DNA of 64,000 nucleotides from assembly GCA_047528275.1 (NCBI GenBank), contig CP180023.1, forward strand, positions 62,001 through 126,000, read 5' to 3'. Positions 47,178 through 55,810 of this stretch are shown in pieces. The DNA comes from G039954875 sp047528275. GTDB taxonomy: Bacteria; Bacteroidota; Bacteroidia; Flavobacteriales; Blattabacteriaceae. The position numbers and the translations under genes are program-made. The notes under the pieces were generated by a model, which saw nothing but the letters and a program-made list of their open reading frames with translations, was not told where the DNA came from and did no database searches. The first letter of the stretch is position 1. Each line of letters begins with the position of its first letter.

Positions 47178-47825
47178 ATGGATGAATGGATGGTGGTGAG
47201 AGATCAGGATTGGATGACCGTTTTGTTTGTCCTGATCTTGCTTTTCTGGATGGTGTTTAAGGAGTTTTTTTACAAAAATTATGTGGCTTTGCGTTCGTTG
47301 AAAGCTTATATGTCAGTTAAGGATAAATCTTTACTTTTCACAACTTTATTTTCTTTTATTTTAATTCTATCCTATGTTTTTTTAGTATATATTATTTGTT
47401 TAAAAAATAATTGGCCGGTGCACTATGGTTTTACTTCTTATAGAGCCTTTTTCTTTTTTTTCATCTGCTTGTCTCTTTTTTCTTTATTTCGATTTTTAAT
47501 CAATCAGTTGGTTTTTTATTTATTTAATAAAGAGGAGTATTTGAGTATATTTTATCAAGTAAAGACATTTTATGAATGGCGATTTTTGAAGGTGCTTGTT
47601 TTTTTAGAAGTTTTCATAACGTATGCTGATTTTTATGATGATCGTATTTTTTACTTGGTAGTGGCTTTGTTTGCTGTCTTTGTTTTCATCAGGTATTTGG
47701 CCTTATTTCATGATGTAGCCCGTGTTATGGCTATTCCAATATATCATATTATGATGTACATTTGCACCCTTGAAGTGTTACCGATCCTTGTTCTTTTCAA
47801 GTATATGATTGGAGTAAAACAATGA
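47178..47825 (+). CDS. DUF4271 membrane protein
   Basis: About 215 residues with five to six hydrophobic segments (for example VLFVLILLFWMVF, TLFSFILILSYVFLVYIIC and LVVALFAVFVFIRYLALF), so an inner-membrane protein. Arrangement and sequence style fit DUF4271, a Bacteroidota-specific family usually followed by a HemD-like gene, as here. I take the ATG at 47178 rather than the TTG at 47163. Its stop overlaps the next start (ATGA). Function unknown. Intact. Confidence 0.75.
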   Translation: MDEWMVVRDQDWMTVLFVLILLFWMVFKEFFYKNYVALRSLKAYMSVKDKSLLFTTLFSFILILSYVFLVYIICLKNNWPVHYGFTSYRAFFFFFICLSLFSLFRFLINQLVFYLFNKEEYLSIFYQVKTFYEWRFLKVLVFLEVFITYADFYDDRIFYLVVALFAVFVFIRYLALFHDVARVMAIPIYHIMMYICTLEVLPILVLFKYMIGVKQ

Positions 47826-48574
47826 CGATGAAAGTGAAGAGTATTCTCATTTCACAACCACCTCCTACGACAGAGTCTTCCCCTTATTTGGAATTGAGCA
47901 AAAATCAGCAAGTCAAGATAGACTTTCGTCCTTTTATAGAAGTAAAGGAAGTTTCTGCTAATAATGTAAGGAAACAAAAGATCGATTTTTCAGATTTTAC
48001 GGCTGTGATATTTACTAGTAAAAATGCTGTAGATCATTATTTTAGGTTGTCTGAAGATATGCGATATAAGGTACCTGATGATATGAAATATGTTTGTCAA
48101 TCCGAGGCTATTGCTTACTATCTTCAAAAGTATGTTGTATATCGGAAACGTAAGATATATGTGGGAGAAAAGGATTTTAAAGATGTGTTGTCGCTGATTA
48201 AAAAGCATAGACAAGAGAGGTTTCTTTTGCCTTCTTCAGATGTTTTGAAGCCTGAAGTGCCTCGAATGTTGACCAAACTCAATGTATATTGGAAACGGGC
48301 AATATTATACAAAACAGTTTCGATTGATCTCTCTGATTTGAAAGATTTTTCTTATGATATTTTAGTTTTTTTCAGTCCAGCTGGGATCAAATCATTGTTT
48401 GAAAATTTCCCTAATTTTGAACAAAATAGGGTCAAGATTGCTACTTTTGGAAAGAGCACGTTGGATGCGGCTTCCAAAGCGGGATTGAAGATTGCTATCC
48501 GTGTCCCTACGCCAAAGATACCTTCTATGGCCATGGCTTTGGAAAAATATTTGAGAGATGAGGGCTTTTTTTGA
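47822..48574 (+). CDS. Second uroporphyrinogen-III synthase-like protein
   Basis: A 250-residue HemD-fold protein. VKSILISQPPPTTESSPYLE is the N-terminal half start, DFTAVIFTSKNAVDHYF the first conserved block, and DILVFFSPAGIKSLFENFP with KIATFGKSTLDAASKAGLK the second. Bacteroidota commonly carry this copy next to DUF4271 in addition to a HemD in the heme operon. Which of the two does the ring closure, or whether this one does something else, cannot be told. Its first codon overlaps the DUF4271 stop. Intact. Confidence 0.82.
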   Translation: MTMKVKSILISQPPPTTESSPYLELSKNQQVKIDFRPFIEVKEVSANNVRKQKIDFSDFTAVIFTSKNAVDHYFRLSEDMRYKVPDDMKYVCQSEAIAYYLQKYVVYRKRKIYVGEKDFKDVLSLIKKHRQERFLLPSSDVLKPEVPRMLTKLNVYWKRAILYKTVSIDLSDLKDFSYDILVFFSPAGIKSLFENFPNFEQNRVKIATFGKSTLDAASKAGLKIAIRVPTPKIPSMAMALEKYLRDEGFF

Positions 48575-49728
48575 TGTAGAGTTTATGTTTGTAGGATGGT
48601 GTTGCCATTATGTGTAGAATTTTTTTTTTCTGGTTTATATTTATTTATTAGTCTTGTATGGGCACCTTTTTTGTTTTCTTTTGCAGTTGGGGGGGGATGC
48701 AGGAGATTGAGATCTCTACTTCTAGGACTAGCGTGACGATTTAACTGAAGGGTATTATTTTTTTTAAGGCTAAATCCAATGGTTTTGATCGAATTCTTCC
48801 CATCATAGTTCCTGATAATGAGTATTTTTCTGATCCTGTGACGTATAAGGAATCGGCCAATGTATGAGAGATGGATTATAAAGATGGTGTGAGAGTCCGT
48901 ATACGGCTTCAAGGTGAATACATTTACATTAAGCTATTTTCTCAATCTGATCAGATTATCCTGTGGCCGTTGATCAATGAAGATATTTACTGTTAATGGA
49001 TTATCCTCATCCCAGAGGATAAGGTTATGTATGTGCCTGTATCAAGTGATGGATTGAGGTCATCCATTCCTAATTTTTACATATATAACTTTAATTTATC
49101 TAAATTTGCATACCTTTATGAAGAGTTTTTGACGATACTCTTTATATACCTTTTTGTGCTACTTTCCGGTTTGATCTTAATACTTGTTCAAAGGTCCGTT
49201 TTTAATACGATTTTAGACTACGTGATGTAATATTTTTCAAATCGATTAGTCTTCTATAATACTTATAATAAGCGGTATGATCCGTCCTATCACATCCTGA
49301 TTTAGTAGACCGTATTTCATGAGTCCTCTGTGTTTACGGATCGTTGGAAGATCACTTTGACCAAATTCAAGAATCTCTATCGAGACCGTTTTTTTTCTAA
49401 AGTTTCTCTACGGTTTGAATTCAATGTAGAGCTTGTATGCGAAGGAGGTTAAAAATTTTGGTCATATTTTGGAACAACTTATTCAGGATTTTACTCCCTT
49501 TCATTAGGTGCTGATGTTCAATCCGCTTATTGATTTTAAGTTTTTGATAGCGAACAGATCCGGTTAAAGAATATGTTTTATCCAAATCGTTTTTGTGAGG
49601 GATAACTATCGTATATCAATTTTTGAATACATTACTACTAAATAATTTAATATTAATCATTTAAATACTATAAAGTTTAAATATATTAAATTCTAATCCT
49701 TATCACTGAAATCAGATTAGGGTAGTCT
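48575..49728 (+). pseudogene. Decayed coding DNA, unidentified
   Basis: Plus-strand pieces look like degraded protein. SKSNGFDRILPIIVPDNEYF, SDPVTYKESANV, MDYKDGVRVRIRLQGEYIYI and IILWPLINEDIY come before 49000. RYDPSYHILI, VFTDRWKITLTKFKNLYRDR and FFSKVSLRFEFNVELV come around 49270-49440. They could be one or two genes. Stops are frequent. I do not recognise the family; an exported or surface protein is possible. Confidence 0.35.
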
Positions 49729-51441
49729 TTATCGTCTGGGGTCGTGTCGCCGTAGGTCTTTGAGACAAAATTGAATGAAGGTATTTCCCTCCCAATAATG
49801 TTCTTTTATTGTGTAGACTATATCAAATGGGCCATTTTTTGCAAGATTCAACAATTTACCCATCCCGAAACCGATGGCAATAAAAGTTTTTGAGCCTTTC
49901 TCTTGATAGACGTTGAGTCTTAGATGGGATTGATCTTTACCTACTTTTGTTCCAAATCCATTGTCGAAAATTTTTCTTGAGAGGAAGACTGGTCGCATGT
50001 TTTGTGGGCCAAATGGTTCGAATTGTTTTAAAATTCGTAAGAATTTAGGTGTGATCTCGGGTAAAGAGATTTCATGATCGATTTTTATCCGTGTTAGACG
50101 TTGTGTCTCATCGATGGTGTCTCTGACTGTCTTTTCAAAATGAGTTTTGAAATCAGTAAATTTTTTTGGATCCAGTGTCAGTCCTGCTGCGTACTTATGT
50201 CCACCGAATTGTTCGATATAGATTGCGCAAGTTTCCAGGGTTTTATAGAGGTCAAATTCTTCTATTGAGCGGGCTGATGCGACCAATTTCCTTTGGCTTT
50301 TGGTAAAGACCAGTGTAGGACGATAGTAGGTTTCAATCAGGCGCGAAGCCACAATACCTAATATGCCTTTGTTCCAATGAGGTTGATAGACCACGGTACT
50401 ATAGTGTTCCTGTTCCTGTTGGGCTTCGATCAGGTCTAGGGCTTCTTGGGTAGTCTGTTGGTCTAGATCCTTTCGTGAAACGTTTAAGTCAGAGATTTGA
50501 GCGGCAAATTGATCAATTTGTTTTTCCGTATCGGAAAGCAAGAGTTCTACGGATTGCTTGGCATGATCAATGCGACCGGCGGCATTGATCTTCGGAGCGA
50601 TTTGAAAAACGATATTGGAAACGGAGATGGGACCTATCATTTCTTTGGTAAGGGCGTAAAGTCCTTTTGAGGGATCTCGGTTTAATTTTTGGAGTCCATA
50701 ATAGGTCAAAATTCGATTTTCACCAATGATGGGAACGATATCGGCGACAATACTCACTGCTACGAGATCCAGATATTTATAAACGTGCTCTTGTGATAGG
50801 CCTAGTGCTTGGGCCAATGCTTGGATCAGTTTGAAGCTAATACCACAACCGCTAAGTTCTTTAAAAGGATAATTGCAATCTCTTCGCTTTGGGTCGAGTA
50901 TAGCAAAGGCTTCCGGAATATTTTCTTCAGGAAAGTGATGATCACAAATGATGAAATCGATTCCTTTTTCTTTGGCATAAACGATTTCTGAAAAGGCCTT
51001 GATTCCACAGTCTAGAGCGATAATCAATGAAATTCCTTTGGAGGTTGCAAAATCGACACCTTTGAATGAGATTCCATAACCCTCTTCATGGCGATCGGGA
51101 ATGTAATATTCGACGGTAGGATGGAACTTTTTTAAAAATAAGCATGTTATGGCTACAGCTGTCGTACCGTCTACGTCATAGTCACCGTAGACCAAGATGC
51201 CTTCTTTCTGTTCTATGGCCCGTAAGATTCTATTGACGGCTTGCTCCATGTCTTTCATTAGTATCGGCTCATGGAGTTGATCGAGTTTGGGACGGAAGAA
51301 GGTTTTAGCCTTGTCATAAGATTCGATAGTTCGTTGCCCTAGCAGATGGGCGATGATATGATCTACTCCGATCTCAGATTGCAATTTTTGGATGATTTCT
51401 TCTTCAGGGGCTATTTTGTGTATCCACTGTTTTTTTTTCAT
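49729..51441 (-). CDS. recJ: Single-stranded-DNA-specific exonuclease RecJ
   Basis: A 570-residue DHH-family 5'-3' exonuclease. The catalytic motifs are GDYDVDGTTA (residues 86-95), LDCGIKA, CDHHFPEE (DHH at 167-169) and the DHHA1 region with QFGGHKYAAGLTL near residue 410, followed by an OB-type C-terminal domain. It acts in recombination and repair of single-stranded DNA. Its start overlaps the rsmI 3' end by 38 bases, suggesting coupled translation. Intact. Confidence 0.95.
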   Translation of the reverse strand: MKKKQWIHKIAPEEEIIQKLQSEIGVDHIIAHLLGQRTIESYDKAKTFFRPKLDQLHEPILMKDMEQAVNRILRAIEQKEGILVYGDYDVDGTTAVAITCLFLKKFHPTVEYYIPDRHEEGYGISFKGVDFATSKGISLIIALDCGIKAFSEIVYAKEKGIDFIICDHHFPEENIPEAFAILDPKRRDCNYPFKELSGCGISFKLIQALAQALGLSQEHVYKYLDLVAVSIVADIVPIIGENRILTYYGLQKLNRDPSKGLYALTKEMIGPISVSNIVFQIAPKINAAGRIDHAKQSVELLLSDTEKQIDQFAAQISDLNVSRKDLDQQTTQEALDLIEAQQEQEHYSTVVYQPHWNKGILGIVASRLIETYYRPTLVFTKSQRKLVASARSIEEFDLYKTLETCAIYIEQFGGHKYAAGLTLDPKKFTDFKTHFEKTVRDTIDETQRLTRIKIDHEISLPEITPKFLRILKQFEPFGPQNMRPVFLSRKIFDNGFGTKVGKDQSHLRLNVYQEKGSKTFIAIGFGMGKLLNLAKNGPFDIVYTIKEHYWEGNTFIQFCLKDLRRHDPRR

Positions 51442-52120
51442 AGGATATAGATTTTTTCAAAGGGCTTTCCAGTACAAGGATAAATTCTCCCCGTGGTGAT
51501 TGACTTTCAAAATGGAGAATCATTTCATGGAGATTTCTCCGAATGGTTTCTTCGAATTTTTTCGAGAGTTCACGGCAGACTGTTAAGTGCTTTTCTGGTC
51601 CGAAACATTCTTTTAATTCGTAGAGCGTCTTGACAAGTTTATGAGGGGATTCGTACAGGACTAATGTCCTGGGTTCTTTAGATAAAGATTCGAGTTTGGT
51701 CTTCCGGCCTTTTTTGGGAGGCAAAAATCCGATGAATGTGAACTCATGGATCGGGAAACCCGATTGGACTAATGCCGGTATGAAGGCTGTAGCACCGGGT
51801 AAGCATTCTATCTGTATATTAGCCTGTATACACGCACGGACGAGCAAGAAGCCTGGATCGGAAATACCCGGCGTGCCTGCATCAGAAATTAAACTTAAGG
51901 TCTTTCCTGTCTTGAGCTCGTTTAATATAAATGGGAGGCTTTTATGTTCATTGTACATATGATAGGACTTCAGTGGTGTTTGGATCTCGTAATGATCCAA
52001 CAGCTTTTTTGAACTACGAATGTCTTCAGCTAGGATTAAATCTGAAGTCTTGAGTAGACGAAGGGCTCTAAAGGTGAGATCTTCGAGATTCCCAATAGGT
52101 GTGGGGACGATGTACAACAT
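51404..52120 (-). CDS. rsmI: 16S rRNA 2'-O-ribose C1402 methyltransferase
   Basis: A 238-residue tetrapyrrole-methylase-fold enzyme using S-adenosylmethionine to methylate the ribose of C1402. The start LYIVPTPIGNLEDLTFRALR, the block SDAGTPGISDPGFLLVRAC and the LPGATAFIPALVQSGFP, GFLPPKKGRK segments are diagnostic. Length is a little over the family core with a lysine-rich tail that overlaps recJ. Intact. Confidence 0.93.
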   Translation of the reverse strand: MLYIVPTPIGNLEDLTFRALRLLKTSDLILAEDIRSSKKLLDHYEIQTPLKSYHMYNEHKSLPFILNELKTGKTLSLISDAGTPGISDPGFLLVRACIQANIQIECLPGATAFIPALVQSGFPIHEFTFIGFLPPKKGRKTKLESLSKEPRTLVLYESPHKLVKTLYELKECFGPEKHLTVCRELSKKFEETIRRNLHEMILHFESQSPRGEFILVLESPLKKSISYEKKTVDTQNSP

Positions 52121-52124
52121 CTCC

Positions 52125-52559
52125 TTATCGGTTGAATCGTTGGTTTATCAGGGTTATCAGCCTTTTCAGGTAAGGTTCTTTTTTGGGTTGGTCCTGTACA
52201 GCTGTCCAATTCTTTACAAGCTGCTTGGCGTCTTGGTAGATGTTGAATTCATTCAAGTCTGATATCATCCGATCAAAGGTAACTTGGTCTCCTGATAAGA
52301 GTTCTTTGAAAAAGGTAATTTTATCGTTGAAATCGATCCGTATGGGATGATAATTCGTCTTCTTTCTGATGGGGTTAAACGACTCATCGGTAGTATTAAT
52401 TGTGGTTTTCACGGATTTTGAATGGTTTACCTCGGTTGTTTTCTCTGGAGTGTTTTCTTGGATGGGCTTGAGTAAGGCAGGTGCAGCGGAGTTTTCGAGA
52501 TATTTCAATATAATCAAACACTCTTTGATCTGATCGATATTGGGTCTTAGAGCGATCAA
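52125..52559 (-). CDS. Conserved hypothetical protein upstream of rsmI
   Basis: A 144-residue protein without signal peptide or membrane segment. A central Thr/Lys-rich linker (residues 38-65) separates a short helical N-terminus from a C-terminal domain containing KITFFKELLSGDQVTFDRMI and DLNEFNIYQDAKQLVKNW, ending in RLITLINQRFNR. Bacteroidota often have such a protein beside rsmI and tdk. Its function is unknown to me. It ends 4 bases before rsmI and probably shares its transcript. The frame appears intact. Confidence 0.6.
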   Translation of the reverse strand: MIALRPNIDQIKECLIILKYLENSAAPALLKPIQENTPEKTTEVNHSKSVKTTINTTDESFNPIRKKTNYHPIRIDFNDKITFFKELLSGDQVTFDRMISDLNEFNIYQDAKQLVKNWTAVQDQPKKEPYLKRLITLINQRFNR

Positions 52560-52662
52560 TCCAAAGAAAGTTTCACCTTTGACAGGTCTAGAGTTAGATG
52601 TTTTATATTATTTTTCAATTTATTTTTCTCTTTACTTATGAAATTCATAATTAGGATTTTAG

Positions 52663-52670
52663 TAGCTTTG
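52663..52670 (+). promoter_or_regulatory. Candidate -7 box of tdk/murF-alr
   Basis: TAGCTTTG followed by C fits the Bacteroidota -7 consensus and lies 32 bases before the tdk start. Since tdk is broken, this may now serve mainly to transcribe murF-alr. Confidence 0.4.
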
Positions 52671-52701
52671 CTCAAGTGAGCAAGTGGCTTGAAGTTACGA
52701 A

Positions 52702-53327
52702 ATGTTTCTTGAAAATGCTATGAATCCTACACAGCATAGCGGTTGGATCGAAGTGATTTGTGGTTCGATGTTTTCTTTAAAAACCAAGGAACTCATCCCT
52801 CGCTTGAAACGTGCTCAATTGGACCATTTACACGTTCATGTCTTCAAAGAAGCTGTAGATAATCGATATGATTGTGATCAGGTCCTATCTCATGATCATA
52901 ACTAAGATTTCTAGTACGTCGCTAGAGATTGCTGTCCAGATCTTACATTTGGTTACAAAGGTAGATATTTTGCATATTGATGAAGCGCAGTTTTTCGATG
53001 AAGGCATCGTTGATGTGTGCAACCTCTTGGCCAATGATGGTATCCGATTGATTGTAGCTGGCTTGGATATGAATTTTCGTAGAAGACCTTTCGGTCCTAT
53101 ACTTCAGCTGAAGGCTATAGCCGAGTATATGACTAAGATGCATGCCATTTGTGTACGTACGGGAGATTCTGGCTCATTATACTCACCGTAAGGTTGGACA
53201 AGATCCTGCGGTGATGATTGGGAGTAAGGAAATTTATGAGCCTTTGAGCCGTATGGTGTTTTGGGAGGCGATGCAGGAAGAAACTGTTCTTCCAAATTCT
53301 CAAAAAGAAGATACCCAGGAGTTGTGA
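52702..53327 (+). pseudogene. tdk: Broken thymidine kinase
   Basis: Three frames together spell a type II thymidine kinase. The first (from 52702) reads GWIEVICGSMFSLKT, with the P-loop SGKT changed to SLKT. The second (about 52900-53170) reads ILHIDEAQFFDEGIVDVCNL, LANDGIRLIVAGLDMNF and FRRRPFGP. The third reads AHYTHRKVGQDPAVMIGSKE and IYEPLSRMVFWEAMQ. Two frameshifts, near 52900 and near 53165, separate them. The gene salvaged thymidine. Its stop TGA at 53325-53327 overlaps the murF-alr start. Confidence 0.88.
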
Positions 53328-55804
53328 AATATTCGTTGGATCAAGTAGCTGCGATCATAGGTTTGATAGGGATACAGACAGGTTTGAAAGGTCGATTTAT
53401 CACTCAGATAGCGTTGGATTCTAGGAGTATAGATCTCTCGGAACGAAGTCTATTTTTTGCTTTGAAAACCCTGAGTAATGATGGACATCGTTATATAGAA
53501 GAGGCTTATCTTCGGGAAACTAGAGCTTTTATTGTCTCTAATGCGTGGTCTTTTGATCAGAAGAAGGTTTATCCAGGAGCAGTCTTCCTTGTAGTAGAGA
53601 ACCCTCTATTGGCTTTACAGGTATTGGCGGCACATCATAGGCGTCGTTTTGACCTAAAGTGTATTGCTGTCACCGGGAGTAATGGTAAAACCATTGTCAA
53701 AGAGTGGTTGAATCATAGTTTGGGAAAGGTTTATACTACGGTGAGGAGCCCTAAGAGTTACAATTCGCAGATCGGTGTTCCCTTATCCCTTTGGGAGATT
53801 CGTCCTGAACATCAACTCGGAATATTTGAAGCGGGGATTTCTCATCCGGGCGAAATGGGTACTTTGCGTGAACTGATTGCTCCGGAGATCGGAATTTTGA
53901 CAAATATTGGGGCTGCACATTCGGGAAATTTTCCTTCAAAGCAAATTCATATAGGTGAAAAGTTGCAACTTTTCACCGGTTGTCAACAATTGATTTGCCC
54001 AGCAGATGATCTGGATTTGCTTTCTGTGATTGATAATACACCTGCTTTGGCTGCTGTAGAGAAGCATTATTGGGGTCGTTCTTCTTTGGCTGAACTACGC
54101 CTCCAACGACTTGATCTATCTGATCAAGGTACTACGATCGAGGCTCTTTATCGTGGTAAAATGCGACAGGTTGCTATCCCTTTTTCTGATTTAGCAGCTA
54201 TTGAAGATGCTTTAACTGTTTGGTTGACCTTGCTCGTATTGGGATGGGGCGATGAGGCGATCACTGTACAGTTAGCCACGCTCCCGAATGTGAAGATGCG
54301 TCTAGAGATGATCAAAGGTTTAAATAATTGCTTGATCATTAATGATACTGATAACTCTGATCTTCAATCTATAAAGATTGCTTTAGACCTCCTATCTCGG
54401 CAGAAGTTTTCTAAAAAAACTTTAATCCTTTCGGATGTTTTGCAGACTTTCCCCAATGGTGCGGAGAAGTATAAGCGTATCGCCGATTGGGCTGCTGCTT
54501 CTGGTGTAGATCGGGTCATCGGTGTGGGGGAGGAAATCACTGCTTATGGTGAACTTTTTACGATGCTGTTTCGTTCTTTTTTATTCACAGAGGAGTTGCT
54601 TGATCAGATCAAAAAAATCGACTTCCGTGATGAGGCCCTTCTTATGAAGGGAGCACGTTCCTTTGCTTTTGAGAAACTTTTAGCTCATCTAGAAAAACGT
54701 TTTCATCAGACCGTTTATGAAATTGATCTGAAGGCTTTGGCATACAATCTGAATTATTTTCGTTCCCGACTTGGGTCGAAAACTAAAATAATGGTGATGG
54801 TCAAAGCCTTTTCTTATGGAGGGGGTAGTTATGAGATTGCCAATACGTTGCAGTACCATAAAGTGGATTATCTTGGTGTGGCCTATGTAGATGAGGGCGT
54901 AGCTTTGCGAAAGGATGGTGTGACACTGCCCATCTTGGTAATGAATTCTGATCGTGGGAGTTTTGCTGTGATGGTTGAACATTATCTTGAGCCTGAGATA
55001 TACAATTTTGGTGTTTTGAATGATTTATTGACTGAGGTGACAATACAGGCCTTTTTCACACCTTACCCCATCCATATCAAGATTGATACGGGTATGCATC
55101 GGTTAGGTTTTCTAGAGGATGAAATGGTCCGTCTTGGTCGTCTCTTACAAGGTGATAAAAGATTAGTTGTAAGGTCAATATTTTCTCATCTAGTCGCTAG
55201 TGAAGACCCAAAAGAGATAGATTTCACATTGGAACAGATCGCTGCTTTTGAACGTAGTTATACTACGTTGGTTTCCTTTTTAGAATACCATCCGATGCGG
55301 CATATCCTAAATTCTTCCGGTATTGTCCATTTCCCAAATGCTCAATATGAGATGGTTAGGTTAGGATTGGGGCTTTATGGGATTTCCCCTGATGAGACTA
55401 TTCAAAGGGAACTCAGGGTAGTGTGTGTACTGAAAACAACCATTTCTCAGATTAAAACATTACAACCAGGCGAGACGGTAGGATATGGTCGTCGTTTTGA
55501 AGCAAAAGCTCCCACACGTGTGGCGACTTTACCTATAGGGTATGCTGATGGTATAGATAGGCGTTTGGGTAATGGTAAAGGTTATGTGGTGATCGGTATC
55601 CACAGAGCGACTATCATTGGGGAGGTCTGTATGGATATGATTATGGTGGATGTCACTGGGATTGATTGTCAAGAAGGAGATCAAGTAGTGTTATTGGGAG
55701 AAAGACCTACAGTGACTGAAATAGCCCAACTTTCTGGGACGATTGCTTATGAGGTACTCACTTCGATATCTCCTCGCGTCAAGCGAGTGTATTTTGAAGA
55801 GTGA
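53324..55804 (+). CDS. murF-alr: Bifunctional MurF ligase / alanine racemase fusion
   Basis: An 826-residue fusion typical of Bacteroidota. I place the start at the GTG 53324 (MKYSLDQVAAIIG), which overlaps the old tdk stop. The open frame upstream is not family sequence. The MurF half has the ATP loop VTGSNGKT (about residues 116-123) and joins D-Ala-D-Ala to the UDP-MurNAc-tripeptide. The alanine racemase half (about 465-826) has the PLP lysine in MVMVKAFSYGGG (about Lys494), KIDTGMHRLGF, PIGYADGIDRR and the catalytic-Tyr region TVGYGRRF. Both halves appear intact. It makes the D-Ala dipeptide end of peptidoglycan, so a wall is still built. Confidence 0.95.
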   Translation: MKYSLDQVAAIIGLIGIQTGLKGRFITQIALDSRSIDLSERSLFFALKTLSNDGHRYIEEAYLRETRAFIVSNAWSFDQKKVYPGAVFLVVENPLLALQVLAAHHRRRFDLKCIAVTGSNGKTIVKEWLNHSLGKVYTTVRSPKSYNSQIGVPLSLWEIRPEHQLGIFEAGISHPGEMGTLRELIAPEIGILTNIGAAHSGNFPSKQIHIGEKLQLFTGCQQLICPADDLDLLSVIDNTPALAAVEKHYWGRSSLAELRLQRLDLSDQGTTIEALYRGKMRQVAIPFSDLAAIEDALTVWLTLLVLGWGDEAITVQLATLPNVKMRLEMIKGLNNCLIINDTDNSDLQSIKIALDLLSRQKFSKKTLILSDVLQTFPNGAEKYKRIADWAAASGVDRVIGVGEEITAYGELFTMLFRSFLFTEELLDQIKKIDFRDEALLMKGARSFAFEKLLAHLEKRFHQTVYEIDLKALAYNLNYFRSRLGSKTKIMVMVKAFSYGGGSYEIANTLQYHKVDYLGVAYVDEGVALRKDGVTLPILVMNSDRGSFAVMVEHYLEPEIYNFGVLNDLLTEVTIQAFFTPYPIHIKIDTGMHRLGFLEDEMVRLGRLLQGDKRLVVRSIFSHLVASEDPKEIDFTLEQIAAFERSYTTLVSFLEYHPMRHILNSSGIVHFPNAQYEMVRLGLGLYGISPDETIQRELRVVCVLKTTISQIKTLQPGETVGYGRRFEAKAPTRVATLPIGYADGIDRRLGNGKGYVVIGIHRATIIGEVCMDMIMVDVTGIDCQEGDQVVLLGERPTVTEIAQLSGTIAYEVLTSISPRVKRVYFEE

Positions 55805-55810
55805 ATCATA

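Noticed and set aside
47990..48534. Three minus-strand open frames
   Set aside because: All lie antisense within the intact second hemD-like gene.
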